Shown here piece by piece: positions 43,236-51,833 of a stretch of DNA of 64,000 nt. Source of the DNA: Fibrobacter succinogenes (GTDB lineage: Bacteria > Fibrobacterota > Fibrobacteria > Fibrobacterales > Fibrobacteraceae); assembly GCA_902794535.1 (NCBI GenBank), contig CADBHQ010000006.1, forward strand, positions 62,001-126,000, written 5' to 3'. The first letter of the stretch is position 1, and every line of letters begins with the position of its first letter. The notes below the pieces were generated by a model. That model made no database searches, had not been told where the DNA came from, and saw nothing but the letters and a program-made list of their open reading frames with translations. Both the position numbers and the translations under genes were made by a program.

Positions 43236-44489
43236 CTAGTTGATTCCGCAGGTTGCCGGATGATCCAATGTAACACTCACGGAGTTTCCACTCTTCAATT
43301 GAACTCCAGTCAATGCCTTCGAAACATAGTCTCCACCACTGAACGATTCCTCATTTACAGTAATGCTCAAAGCCCCCGACGGAGAATCACTTCGTTCAAC
43401 CTTACAGAAGAACGTGTTGCTCCAACCATCTACAGCCAACACAACTAAAGAGGTTCCTTCAGGAAGTTTAACAGCTCCCTGATCACCAGCGGTTTTAATC
43501 GTAAACTCAGCACCTTCAGTAACCTTAACAGAACCGCAAGTCACATCAACCACGGTTTTGTCAGCATTACCCACTTTAAGAGTCGGAGCATACGACTTCG
43601 CTTCAGCAGTAAAGGTTTTCGTGAAGGTTGCTTCACCAGGAGTACCTTCCCACGTATACGAAGTGATTTCAGACGCAGAAGTACAACCAGTCACGGACCA
43701 AGTCACGTCAGGCTGAGCAGTGAAGTCAACAGAACCCGTCACATCTACAGGAGCGCACTTACAACCCGTAATCGGATCGCCATCCACCTGAAGCGGAGTA
43801 CAATTGATCACTTCAGAAGCACCATCCGGCATCGTAACCGTCACAGATGCATTTGCTACACCAGAATTCGTGTAAGTGACCTTACCGCTCGTAGCGCGGA
43901 CGCCCGAACCATCATCGGCCAGGCCGCCAAAGTTCCACTTATAATCGGCTTGAGAAGCAAACTGCATTGCCGTGTACTTCGTATTGGAGCCATTCGGAGT
44001 GAACTTCCAGTTAACAGATTGACCCTTGCTAATAGGACTAGTGGCTGCCTTACAAGAACCAAGTCCTGACACAGGAACAATTTCTATACCGGAAGAAGAC
44101 GATACCGGATCCGGATCGAAAACCAAGACCGACGAAGAAGACGGGTTCGTCACAATAAAGATGTCACCACGAGAAGAAGACGAGAGAACGGGGTTCGGGT
44201 TTTGGTTCGAACCAGAATCGTCAGACGAGTTCACAATAGGTTCAGGTTCAACCGAACTACCACCATCAAGGTATGCTTTATAACGCGTATAGCAGAACAA
44301 AGTATCGTTCCTGCAGTTCTGCAAAGCCTCATCCCTTAGAGTATTAAGCTGAGTGGTGTCATTCATGAGAGTTGCAATTTCCATCTCAACAAATCCATCC
44401 AATGGACTGATTTCGCCTTCACCACAAGCCCAAAAGCTTGCACTGACCGCAGCCATCACAGACATACTGGCAATAAGTTTCTTCTTCAT
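43236..44489 (-). CDS. Lipoprotein with Ser-rich linkers and PKD-like domains
   Basis: A 417-residue lipoprotein (signal ending FWAC). A short helical part (residues 25-75) has Cys in LQNCRNDTLFC. Three Ser-rich linker blocks (SSSS runs, about 85-135) typical of Fibrobacter surface proteins follow. Then come repeated beta modules, with VNWKFTPNGSNTKYTAMQF, VTWSVTGCTSASEITSYTW and a C-terminal VSVTLDHPATCGIN. Cys pairs (CKC and others) suggest disulfides. AGAGG precedes the ATG. No function is recognisable; carbohydrate or surface binding is inferred from style only. Confidence 0.75.
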   Translation of the reverse strand: MKKKLIASMSVMAAVSASFWACGEGEISPLDGFVEMEIATLMNDTTQLNTLRDEALQNCRNDTLFCYTRYKAYLDGGSSVEPEPIVNSSDDSGSNQNPNPVLSSSSRGDIFIVTNPSSSSVLVFDPDPVSSSSGIEIVPVSGLGSCKAATSPISKGQSVNWKFTPNGSNTKYTAMQFASQADYKWNFGGLADDGSGVRATSGKVTYTNSGVANASVTVTMPDGASEVINCTPLQVDGDPITGCKCAPVDVTGSVDFTAQPDVTWSVTGCTSASEITSYTWEGTPGEATFTKTFTAEAKSYAPTLKVGNADKTVVDVTCGSVKVTEGAEFTIKTAGDQGAVKLPEGTSLVVLAVDGWSNTFFCKVERSDSPSGALSITVNEESFSGGDYVSKALTGVQLKSGNSVSVTLDHPATCGIN

Positions 44490-44637
44490 AATAAAACCTC
44501 TTTGACCGAAAAATACATTATTATAGATGAAAACGCTATAGGCATACTAAAAATCGTGCTTAAAAGCACATATTTTTTGCATACACTTCATGTCAACCAT
44601 CGGCAAACGCAAATCATCGTTTACATTTCGGATTATT

Positions 44638-45423
44638 TTACTCTTCGTCTACCGAAATCTTGCGCTGACCCGTAATAAACTGGTGCACATAGGGGTTGCT
44701 GGTGTTCTTGATTTCGTCAACCGTACCCACTTCGATAATACGGCCATTATACAGCATGGCAATACGATCGGCCACCTTGAAGGCGCTCACCATGTCATGA
44801 GTCACCACCACCGAGGTCACGCCAAGCTTGCTCTGCATATCGAGAATCAAGTCGTTAATCACGTCACTGGTAATGGGGTCCAAACCTGTCGTAGGTTCGT
44901 CGTACAAAAGGATTTCAGGGTTCAGAGCGATGGCGCGAGCAAGAGCCACACGCTTGCGCATACCACCCGAAAGTTCCGAAGGCATCTTGGTACGGAATTC
45001 CGGCACCAGGTTGATCATCTTGAGCTTTTCAGTCACCACATCCTGAATTTCAGCTTCGGACATTTCCGGATGATGTTCGCGCAAGGCAAACGCAATATTT
45101 TCACCGGTATCCATAGAGTCAAAAAGAGCACCCATCTGAAACAGCATACCCATCTTGCGACGAATCGTATGCGTGTCGAAGAACTTGGGCGTACTGATTG
45201 TCACGCCGTCCACCGTCACCTCGCCACCATCGGGCTGCAAAAGCCCAATCATGTGCTTTAGAATCACGGACTTTCCGCCACCGGACTTTCCGATAATCAC
45301 CATGGTCTCGCCACGGCGAATATCCAAGTTCACGTCGCAAAGAACGTCTTGCGGACCAAAGGACTTCTTGAGCCCTTTGAGGCGAATGGCGATATCGTTC
45401 GGGTCTATTTTAACGTTGGGCAT
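44638..45423 (-). CDS. mlaF: MlaF-type ABC transporter ATPase
   Basis: A 261-residue ATPase of the Mla/Ttg2A group that powers phospholipid transport between the membranes. Walker A is GKSGGGKSV, the signature LSGGMRKRVALARAI, Walker B ILLYDEPTTGLDP, and the H-loop VVTHD. The family-typical phrase RRGETMVIIGKSGGGKSVIL is present. Partner MlaE is encoded nine bases upstream. The MlaD (MCE) gene that usually follows is absent here; the next gene is the PKD-like lipoprotein. Confidence 0.93.
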   Translation of the reverse strand: MPNVKIDPNDIAIRLKGLKKSFGPQDVLCDVNLDIRRGETMVIIGKSGGGKSVILKHMIGLLQPDGGEVTVDGVTISTPKFFDTHTIRRKMGMLFQMGALFDSMDTGENIAFALREHHPEMSEAEIQDVVTEKLKMINLVPEFRTKMPSELSGGMRKRVALARAIALNPEILLYDEPTTGLDPITSDVINDLILDMQSKLGVTSVVVTHDMVSAFKVADRIAMLYNGRIIEVGTVDEIKNTSNPYVHQFITGQRKISVDEE

Positions 45424-45432
45424 AGCGACACC

Positions 45433-46215
45433 TTAGAAGAATAGGATGGCATCCAGAACAAAGTCAGCAATCAAAATCATGAGGCAGCTCGAAACCACCA
45501 CGCTCATGGTCGCGATTCCGACACCGCGGGCACCAGGCTTGGCATTAATGCCATGATAGTACCCAAGCAAGAAAATCAAAGTTCCAAATACAAACGATTT
45601 AAGCGTACCCGACCACAAGTCCATCGGATCAAACAGGTACTGCATACCGGTCACATAAGTATAAGTGGTAATATCAAGCCCAAGCACGCAAACGATCCAG
45701 CCACCGATAATGGCAAGCGCGTTCGAAATCACCGTAAGGCAAGGCACCATGGTAAAGAAGGCCACAAAGCGCGGGAGAGCCAAGTAGCGGTAAGTATCAA
45801 GGCCAAGAACCGTATAGGCAGCCAATTCTTCTTTTTCTTTCATGGAGCCAAGTTCTGCCGCAATAGCAGAGCCCACGCGGCCCGAAAGCACAATCGCCGT
45901 AAGCAAGGGACCAAGCTCGATCAGAATCATCTTACAAGCAGCCGTTCCCACGAACTTGTCGGCCACCAGATTGTGGAATTCGAATTCAGCCTGCACAGTG
46001 GCCACCATGCCCGTAAAAATCGAGGTCACAAACAGCAACGGCAAAGACGACACGCCAATCGAAATCATCTGCTTTACGATTAGCACTGGGTTCTTGTGGA
46101 TATAACGCACCTGTTTGAGCGTATTCAGCAAAATGCAGATGACTTCGCCAATAGCCGAGATACCGGTTACGATAACCTCGCCAATCCAGACAAATGGAGC
46201 CATCAGTATCTGCAT
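45433..46215 (-). CDS. mlaE: MlaE-type phospholipid ABC permease
   Basis: A 260-residue permease. A first part with GEVICILLNTLKQVRYIHKNP is followed by about five membrane segments and the conserved LIELGPLLTAIVLSGRVGSAIAAELGSMK, the coupling motif of the MlaE family. Length is normal. GGAG precedes the ATG at 46215. It follows dnaB by ten bases, so it may be on the same message as the regulators upstream. Confidence 0.94.
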   Translation of the reverse strand: MQILMAPFVWIGEVIVTGISAIGEVICILLNTLKQVRYIHKNPVLIVKQMISIGVSSLPLLFVTSIFTGMVATVQAEFEFHNLVADKFVGTAACKMILIELGPLLTAIVLSGRVGSAIAAELGSMKEKEELAAYTVLGLDTYRYLALPRFVAFFTMVPCLTVISNALAIIGGWIVCVLGLDITTYTYVTGMQYLFDPMDLWSGTLKSFVFGTLIFLLGYYHGINAKPGARGVGIATMSVVVSSCLMILIADFVLDAILFF

Positions 46216-46225
46216 CTAGAACTCC

Positions 46226-47647
46226 TTAGTAACTCCCAAAATCAGTCGGTCCCATGTCGTTTGCATCATCGTAAGAGTAAGCTTCACCACCGCCATCGCC
46301 TTCGGGTGCGGCATCGTAGAAGGTCGTGTATTCCGGAATGAAGGTCATGGGAATATCCTTGACCGAACCATTACGGTGCTTTGCCACAATCAGTTCTGCG
46401 GTGTGCTTATCTTCTTCGCGATGCGTCTGCACGAACTTACGTTCCACAAACCACACCATGTCAGCATCCTGTTCGATAGAACCCGATTCACGAAGGTCAG
46501 AAAGTTGCGGGCGTTCGCGGCCCTTTTCTTCGACTTTACGGCTAAGCTGTGCAAGCGCGATTACAGGAATCTGCATTTCCTTCGCCAAAATCTTGAGTCC
46601 ACGGGAGATTGCACCGATAGCGACGGCGCGGTTTTCTTCTTTACCCGTCTTCATGAGCTGCAGGTAGTCGATAATCAGCAAGTCGAGTTTACCCTTGCGC
46701 TTGAGCTGGCGAGCCTTGCTCATGAGTTCCATAATGCCAAGGTCAGCATTATCGTCTACGTAAAGCGGGGCTTTTTGAATCGGAGTCACGGCGGCAATCA
46801 GCTTTTTCTTTTCATCGCTGTTGAGATAGCCGTTACGGAGTTTACTCTGGTCAATCTGAGCCTGCGAACAAAGTAAACGCTGAGCCAACTGGACGCCATC
46901 CATTTCCAAGCTGAAAAAAGCCACATTCTGCTGGAAGTTGATAGCCGCATTTGCAGCAATCGTCAAAGCGAAAGACGTCTTACCCACACCAGGGCGCGCA
47001 GCCAAAATAATCAAGTCAGACTTTTGCAGACCGTTTGTAAGTTCGTCCAGTTCGGTAATACCCGTGCGAATGCCCGTGATACCGTCTTTGCGGTTATTCA
47101 GGCGTTCCAAAAGCGGATTCACAAAATCCTGTATCGGCTTCAGCGAATCACGAATCTGGTCGGTGGCAATGGCCATAATATCGCGTTCAGCCGACTGCAA
47201 AACTTCTTCAGGGGCTGCAGCCGGATCCATCGCATTCTTGATGACAGCCGAAGAAGACTTAATCAGTTTGCGAAGCGTCGACTTCTTGCGCAAGAGTTCA
47301 ATATGCCAGCTGGCATTTGCCGAAGAGGCAACCGATTCCATGAGTTCGAACAAATATTCACGACCACCCACAAGCGTAAGCTTGTTCATAGATTCAAGTT
47401 CAGCAGCAAGTGTCACCAAGTCAATCGGTGTCACATTGCGGTTGAGCGTACAAAGGGCAGTCCAAATCAGCTGGTGCTTTTCCAAGTAGAAAAAGCTTTC
47501 GTCCTTGATAATCATGATGGCTTCGCCCATCACGTCAGGATCGCGCAAAATACTTCCAAGCAGGCAACGTTCAGCATCCAGGTCCATCGGGACCTGGCGG
47601 CCTTCGTAAGAATTCTGTTGATTTTCAAAATCAGGCATCGTCGCCAT
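46226..47647 (-). CDS. dnaB: Replicative DNA helicase
   Basis: A 473-residue hexameric helicase. The N-terminal domain (DAERCLLGSILRDPD) is joined by a linker to the RecA-like ATPase domain with Walker A AARPGVGKTSFAL, DLLIIDYLQLM, and the QLSRKVEERGRE-type motif (here QLSRKVEEKGRERPQLSDLRES). The C-terminus is Asp/Gly-rich. The start overlaps the end of the sigma-54 activator gene by 17 bases. ATG 47647 is taken, but ATG 47638, three codons in, is as good. No ribosome binding site is strong. Its place after signalling genes is unusual. Confidence 0.95.
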   Translation of the reverse strand: MATMPDFENQQNSYEGRQVPMDLDAERCLLGSILRDPDVMGEAIMIIKDESFFYLEKHQLIWTALCTLNRNVTPIDLVTLAAELESMNKLTLVGGREYLFELMESVASSANASWHIELLRKKSTLRKLIKSSSAVIKNAMDPAAAPEEVLQSAERDIMAIATDQIRDSLKPIQDFVNPLLERLNNRKDGITGIRTGITELDELTNGLQKSDLIILAARPGVGKTSFALTIAANAAINFQQNVAFFSLEMDGVQLAQRLLCSQAQIDQSKLRNGYLNSDEKKKLIAAVTPIQKAPLYVDDNADLGIMELMSKARQLKRKGKLDLLIIDYLQLMKTGKEENRAVAIGAISRGLKILAKEMQIPVIALAQLSRKVEEKGRERPQLSDLRESGSIEQDADMVWFVERKFVQTHREEDKHTAELIVAKHRNGSVKDIPMTFIPEYTTFYDAAPEGDGGGEAYSYDDANDMGPTDFGSY

Positions 47648-49103
47648 CCATCATAATCTTAAGTTCTTTCAATTTACGCCAAAGAGTCGCGCGGCTAATG
47701 CCCAAGCGTTTGCAGACTTCGGTACGGTTACCGCCACACACGCTCAAAGCTCGCAGAATGTGTCTGCGTTCCATTTCTTCGAGCGACAAGAGTTCACCGT
47801 CTGCTTCACTTTCGGCAGCAGGTTTCTTTTCTGTTTTCGCGCTACTTTCAAAAGAGATTCCCGGCAGTTCGACCGGTTCAACGTCTACCACCTGAGACGC
47901 ATTGTTGTGTTCACCCTTGATATGCGGAATCGCCATCGTCTGTTCGCGAGCACAAGCTTGCACCTCTTCGGGCAAGTCTTCCAAGCGGATCACGCCACCT
48001 TCGGCAAGCACGGTTGCATGTTCGATAATATTTTCAAGTTCGCGAATGTTACCCGGATACGAATACTTGGTCAGCGCATACAAGGCAGCCGGTTCAAGGT
48101 CTACAATGTCCTTGCCTTGTGCATCCTTGTTTTTCAAGATGAAATACTTGATCAAGTTCGGCAATGCCGGTTTGCGTTCGCGGAGCGGCGGCAAAAGCAA
48201 ATGGAAGGTATTTAAGCGATAATACAAGTCTTCGCGGAAACGACCTTCTTGCATAGCTTCTTGCAAATCACGATTCGTTGCAGCCAGAACACGCACATCC
48301 AAGTACTGCGGTTGGGTGTCACCCACACGCCTAATTTCATGGCTTTGCAAGAAACGTAAAAGTTTGACTTGAGTCGCAGCAGAAAGTTCGCCGACTTCGT
48401 CCAAGAAGAGCGTTCCGCCATTGGCGGATTCAAACAAGCCCTTCTTGTCGGCGGTAGAGCCCGTATACGAACCCTTCTTGCTACCGAAGAGTTCGCTTTC
48501 GACCAAGTTTTCTGGAATGGCGCCACAGTTCACCGCCACAAACGGTTCGGCGGCACGCTTGCTATAGCGGTGAATCACGTTAGCCAAGAATTCCTTGCCC
48601 GAACCGGATTCGCCGGTAATGAGCACGGTACTATTCGTGGGCGCGACCTTGTAGACAGTCTTTAGAATCTTGCGCATTTCGGGAGTATTACCCAAAAGGC
48701 CATCCAGCACCTGGGATTCCATGAGCTGGTTATTAGACTTGTTTACAAGCTGAGCCCGTACCTTTTCCGCCGTCGATTCCAACAGCGAAATCGAGATGGG
48801 CTTTTTAAGGAAGGTGTTTGCACCACGGGTAATGGCAGATGCCGCGCCCTGCCAGTTGCGGTCGTCGCACAGCACAAAGATTTCAATGCCCGGGTGGCGT
48901 TCCTTTAGAAAGCTCACCATGTCCATATTGTCTTGCATTAAGAAAGGAACTTCGATAAACGCAAGGTCTATCGAATTCTTCTTGACGATGGGCATTAGGT
49001 CACTCTCGCGGGTACAGGTAAACAAGGTTGCCCCTGCAACCGACCAAGAGTGCTGGATATCGCCGACAAATTTCTGATCCAAGTCCGCGATCAGGATATT
49101 CAT
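47631..49103 (-). CDS. NtrC-type sigma-54-dependent regulator with degenerate receiver
   Basis: A 490-residue activator. Residues 1-120 fold like a receiver, but the phosphorylation Asp is replaced by Glu51 (LAFIEVP) and the switch Ser/Thr by Cys79, while the Lys before Pro102 is kept. It is probably a pseudo-receiver. The AAA+ domain has Walker A GESGSGKE (164-171), GSYTGS (211-216) in place of the sigma-54 contact motif GAFTGA, and Walker B GGTLFLDE (229-236). A Fis-type helix-turn-helix (LSVCGGNRTEVCKRLGISRA) ends the protein. The gene lies nine bases after the CheY-like gene and overlaps dnaB. The contact motif changes leave sigma-54 activation uncertain. Confidence 0.9.
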   Translation of the reverse strand: MNILIADLDQKFVGDIQHSWSVAGATLFTCTRESDLMPIVKKNSIDLAFIEVPFLMQDNMDMVSFLKERHPGIEIFVLCDDRNWQGAASAITRGANTFLKKPISISLLESTAEKVRAQLVNKSNNQLMESQVLDGLLGNTPEMRKILKTVYKVAPTNSTVLITGESGSGKEFLANVIHRYSKRAAEPFVAVNCGAIPENLVESELFGSKKGSYTGSTADKKGLFESANGGTLFLDEVGELSAATQVKLLRFLQSHEIRRVGDTQPQYLDVRVLAATNRDLQEAMQEGRFREDLYYRLNTFHLLLPPLRERKPALPNLIKYFILKNKDAQGKDIVDLEPAALYALTKYSYPGNIRELENIIEHATVLAEGGVIRLEDLPEEVQACAREQTMAIPHIKGEHNNASQVVDVEPVELPGISFESSAKTEKKPAAESEADGELLSLEEMERRHILRALSVCGGNRTEVCKRLGISRATLWRKLKELKIMMDGDDA

Positions 49104-49112
49104 CGCGACCTA

Positions 49113-49487
49113 CTACGAATGGCTCTTGATGATTTCTTCGACCTTCGCGCGAAGGGCTTGCAAGTCCACAGGCTTGTTGAAGGTAGCCGCAGCATCAAAA
49201 TGCTGGGCGGTCATCAGGTAGTCTTCGGCAGAGGTACGGCCACCACCGCTCACGGCGATAGTGCGGTCGCTCATGTTCAAGCGACGCAGATCCAAAATGA
49301 CTTCGTAACCATCGACATCCGGCATAATAATGTCGGTGATGATCACATCATAGGTCTTATTCTGGTAAAGAGTCTTAGCTTCTTTACCGTTCTTTGCCGT
49401 TTCCACATTGTAGCCCTTGATTTCAAGAGCAGACTTGAGCATCAAATTAAACTGCTCGTCGTCATCAATAATCAGGATCGTAGGCAC
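49113..49487 (-). CDS. CheY-like response regulator
   Basis: A 124-residue single-domain receiver: acidic pair in LIIDDDEQF, phosphorylation site Asp52 in IITDIIMPD, Ser in IAVSGGG and Lys in FNKPV. No output domain, so it should act by protein contact, perhaps as a phosphate shuttle between the neighbouring kinase and the regulator downstream. It starts with GTG at 49487, overlapping the kinase stop codon (TAGTG), with GGAGG in the kinase end as its ribosome binding site. Confidence 0.93.
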   Translation of the reverse strand: MPTILIIDDDEQFNLMLKSALEIKGYNVETAKNGKEAKTLYQNKTYDVIITDIIMPDVDGYEVILDLRRLNMSDRTIAVSGGGRTSAEDYLMTAQHFDAAATFNKPVDLQALRAKVEEIIKSHS

Positions 49488-51832
49488 TAGCCCTCCTTCG
49501 TTTCAGTTTCAATTGGCCAATATAGATAAAATGTAGTTCCTTCGCCCAAAGTTGTCTGCACCGTAAAGTAGGCGTTACCCTCTTTTAACAGCCTTAAGGC
49601 CGAAGAAAGACCGAGCCCTAGGCCTTCGCCAGGAGCCTTTGTCGTAAAAAACGGTGCAAAAATACGTTCAAGCGTGCCCGAATCCATTCCTGTACCCGTA
49701 TCCGAGATTTCGAACTTGGCATAATTACCAGCAGGAACTGGCGGAGCATAAGGCGTCACCAGTTGGGATTCAAGCGTTTCGGGATACAACTTAAAGGTCA
49801 GCGAGCCCCCTGTCTGCTTCATGGCGAACAGGGCGTTGTTTGCAAGGTTACTGATAATACGATCGAGCGATGCCACAATTCCACGAACCTTGAGACTGTG
49901 ATCCAGTTCATCGCTGTGAATAGAAATATTGGGCGGAAGGGTAAGCGAAATCTTCTTCACCACATCTTCGATAATCATGTACGGCGAGAACACAATTGCA
50001 GGCGTTGCCGTATTGGCGTTGCCGCGAATAGCATTCAACAACTCTTCGAGCGAGGCCTTACCGCGTTCAGCCGCCTTAAGCGCTTCGTTGATAAACATGC
50101 TAGCCTGGTGATCTGGCGGGAGCATTTCTTGCGCCAGCTGGCAGAAACCAATCTGCGACCCTAGAATATTATTGTAGTCATGCGCAAACGCACCGCACAT
50201 GGTACCCAGTTCTTCAAGGCGAGAATGAATGAACTTTTGTTCGCGCAACATGTTCCGTTCGTATTCAAGCCTACGCTGTTCGGTCATATCGACTTTAAGG
50301 CACAACGTCTTGTAAGGAGCCTTGCCCGCCTGCAAAATCGGAATGTACATGTTGTCAAATGTCTGCACATTTTCGCCAAGAGCGATAAGGCGGTTCGCTT
50401 CGTCTTGAGAAATTTCGTTTCCACTATTGTCTTCGAAAGAAGTATAAACCTTAACTTCGCCCTTTTCGCGAGCGTCCTTTTCGTATGGAGAAACATCTTC
50501 AGGATTGTCGCGAGCGCCTTCACGGGAACCGCGCTTGTCATAGTCCATCTGGTTCTGTTTCTGATACACACCTAGTTCGCTCTTGTACCACACTCTAAAC
50601 GGAAGAGCGTTAATGAGCGTATTCAGCACGTTTTCTTTTTCGACCTTGATTGACGCTTCCTTGTTCAAGCGGTCCTGATAGCGCACCAAGTCGTGCGTGT
50701 ACTCCACATACTGTTCGTTCAGCGTTTTCAAGTTCTGCTGTAACAGAAGCGTCTTGGACTGGTCCATGAAAAAGGCTATGTTCACAACCGTCATCAGCGT
50801 CTGGCGGCACTTGAAGAAATAAATTTTCATCACGTGCGTTTCGCCGTTAATATTCATACGCACATCGCTGTAAACAGTCTCTCTAAAAAAGTCAAGATTC
50901 GGCGGCAAGACATTCTTGATAGACCTTCCGCGCAAGCTAATCGAAGACTGCCCCAAGAGCTTTGTTGCACCATGGTTGACGGCCTTAATTCTTCCGGCTT
51001 CGTCGTAATAAATAATGCCATCTTCAATCTTATTAATCAGTTTTTGCAGGAACCAATGAGCTCCGAGATCCCTGAACCTTGCCGACGTGTAATACTGTCC
51101 GCAAAGCACTGCCAAGAAAAGCGTCAAGAACTGGTGCCACACAAAGAACTGGAACCCGCCTTGCCATGCGCCGAAATTCTTGATAATCGGAATCACGAAA
51201 TCGAACAAGATTGCAATCACCATGCAAAGCATAAAGCTTCCGGCCATATAGGCGCCGGTATGCAAAACAGTCGGATCCAAAGAGCGGAACGAGCCTCGCA
51301 ATAGCTGGTAAACAATCAGCAAACACGCAGGCATAAAGAACAAGGCATAAACCATCATGAACGATTTAAAAATCGGCATGTTCTGAAGCGGTTGTTCTCC
51401 CAAGATTGTAACGTTAGCAACAACATCGGGACACAGAACAAAAATAGTCGTAAGGGCGACAACAACAATAATGCCCACCAATCCAGAAATGGTTTTGTAA
51501 GGCGTTCTACGGCAGAACAAAACGAGTTCAGCCATATCATAAAGGGCAACGCCTACTCGCACCCAACAAAGAGTCTGAAAACCAAAAATGAACTGGCGCC
51601 CAATATACATGTCAGACATGTCGGGCGTCATGGGCCCACTAAAAAACAAGATACCCAAAATACTGCATGCATTCCATGCAATATTGGCATGAACCATTCG
51701 ACGCAAGGGCTTAGGCAAGCGTCGAGCGGTCATCTTACTTTCGAGCAAGTTCGGGTAATATAACGATACAATAAGGGCTAGTACCGACAGCACCAAAAGG
51801 TATGGAGAATCGGAATACAGGCTCTCTGGCAT
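49487..51832 (-). CDS. Membrane sensor histidine kinase (seven-helix input, PAS)
   Basis: A 781-residue kinase. About seven membrane segments fill residues 10-250 (first LLVLSVLALIVSLYYP). A PAS-like domain follows (IEDGIIYYDEAGRIKAVN), then a coiled linker and a second sensor stretch. The dimerisation part carries His551 in AFAHDYNNILG, and the ATPase domain has SDTGTGMD and the G-rich loop GEGLGLGLSSAL. It starts one base after the stop of the giant GH9 gene (TAAGATG) with no good ribosome binding site of its own, which implies translational coupling. Its signal may relate to cellulose or its products; that is inference. Confidence 0.9.
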   Translation of the reverse strand: MPESLYSDSPYLLVLSVLALIVSLYYPNLLESKMTARRLPKPLRRMVHANIAWNACSILGILFFSGPMTPDMSDMYIGRQFIFGFQTLCWVRVGVALYDMAELVLFCRRTPYKTISGLVGIIVVVALTTIFVLCPDVVANVTILGEQPLQNMPIFKSFMMVYALFFMPACLLIVYQLLRGSFRSLDPTVLHTGAYMAGSFMLCMVIAILFDFVIPIIKNFGAWQGGFQFFVWHQFLTLFLAVLCGQYYTSARFRDLGAHWFLQKLINKIEDGIIYYDEAGRIKAVNHGATKLLGQSSISLRGRSIKNVLPPNLDFFRETVYSDVRMNINGETHVMKIYFFKCRQTLMTVVNIAFFMDQSKTLLLQQNLKTLNEQYVEYTHDLVRYQDRLNKEASIKVEKENVLNTLINALPFRVWYKSELGVYQKQNQMDYDKRGSREGARDNPEDVSPYEKDAREKGEVKVYTSFEDNSGNEISQDEANRLIALGENVQTFDNMYIPILQAGKAPYKTLCLKVDMTEQRRLEYERNMLREQKFIHSRLEELGTMCGAFAHDYNNILGSQIGFCQLAQEMLPPDHQASMFINEALKAAERGKASLEELLNAIRGNANTATPAIVFSPYMIIEDVVKKISLTLPPNISIHSDELDHSLKVRGIVASLDRIISNLANNALFAMKQTGGSLTFKLYPETLESQLVTPYAPPVPAGNYAKFEISDTGTGMDSGTLERIFAPFFTTKAPGEGLGLGLSSALRLLKEGNAYFTVQTTLGEGTTFYLYWPIETETKEG

Positions 51833-51833
51833 C

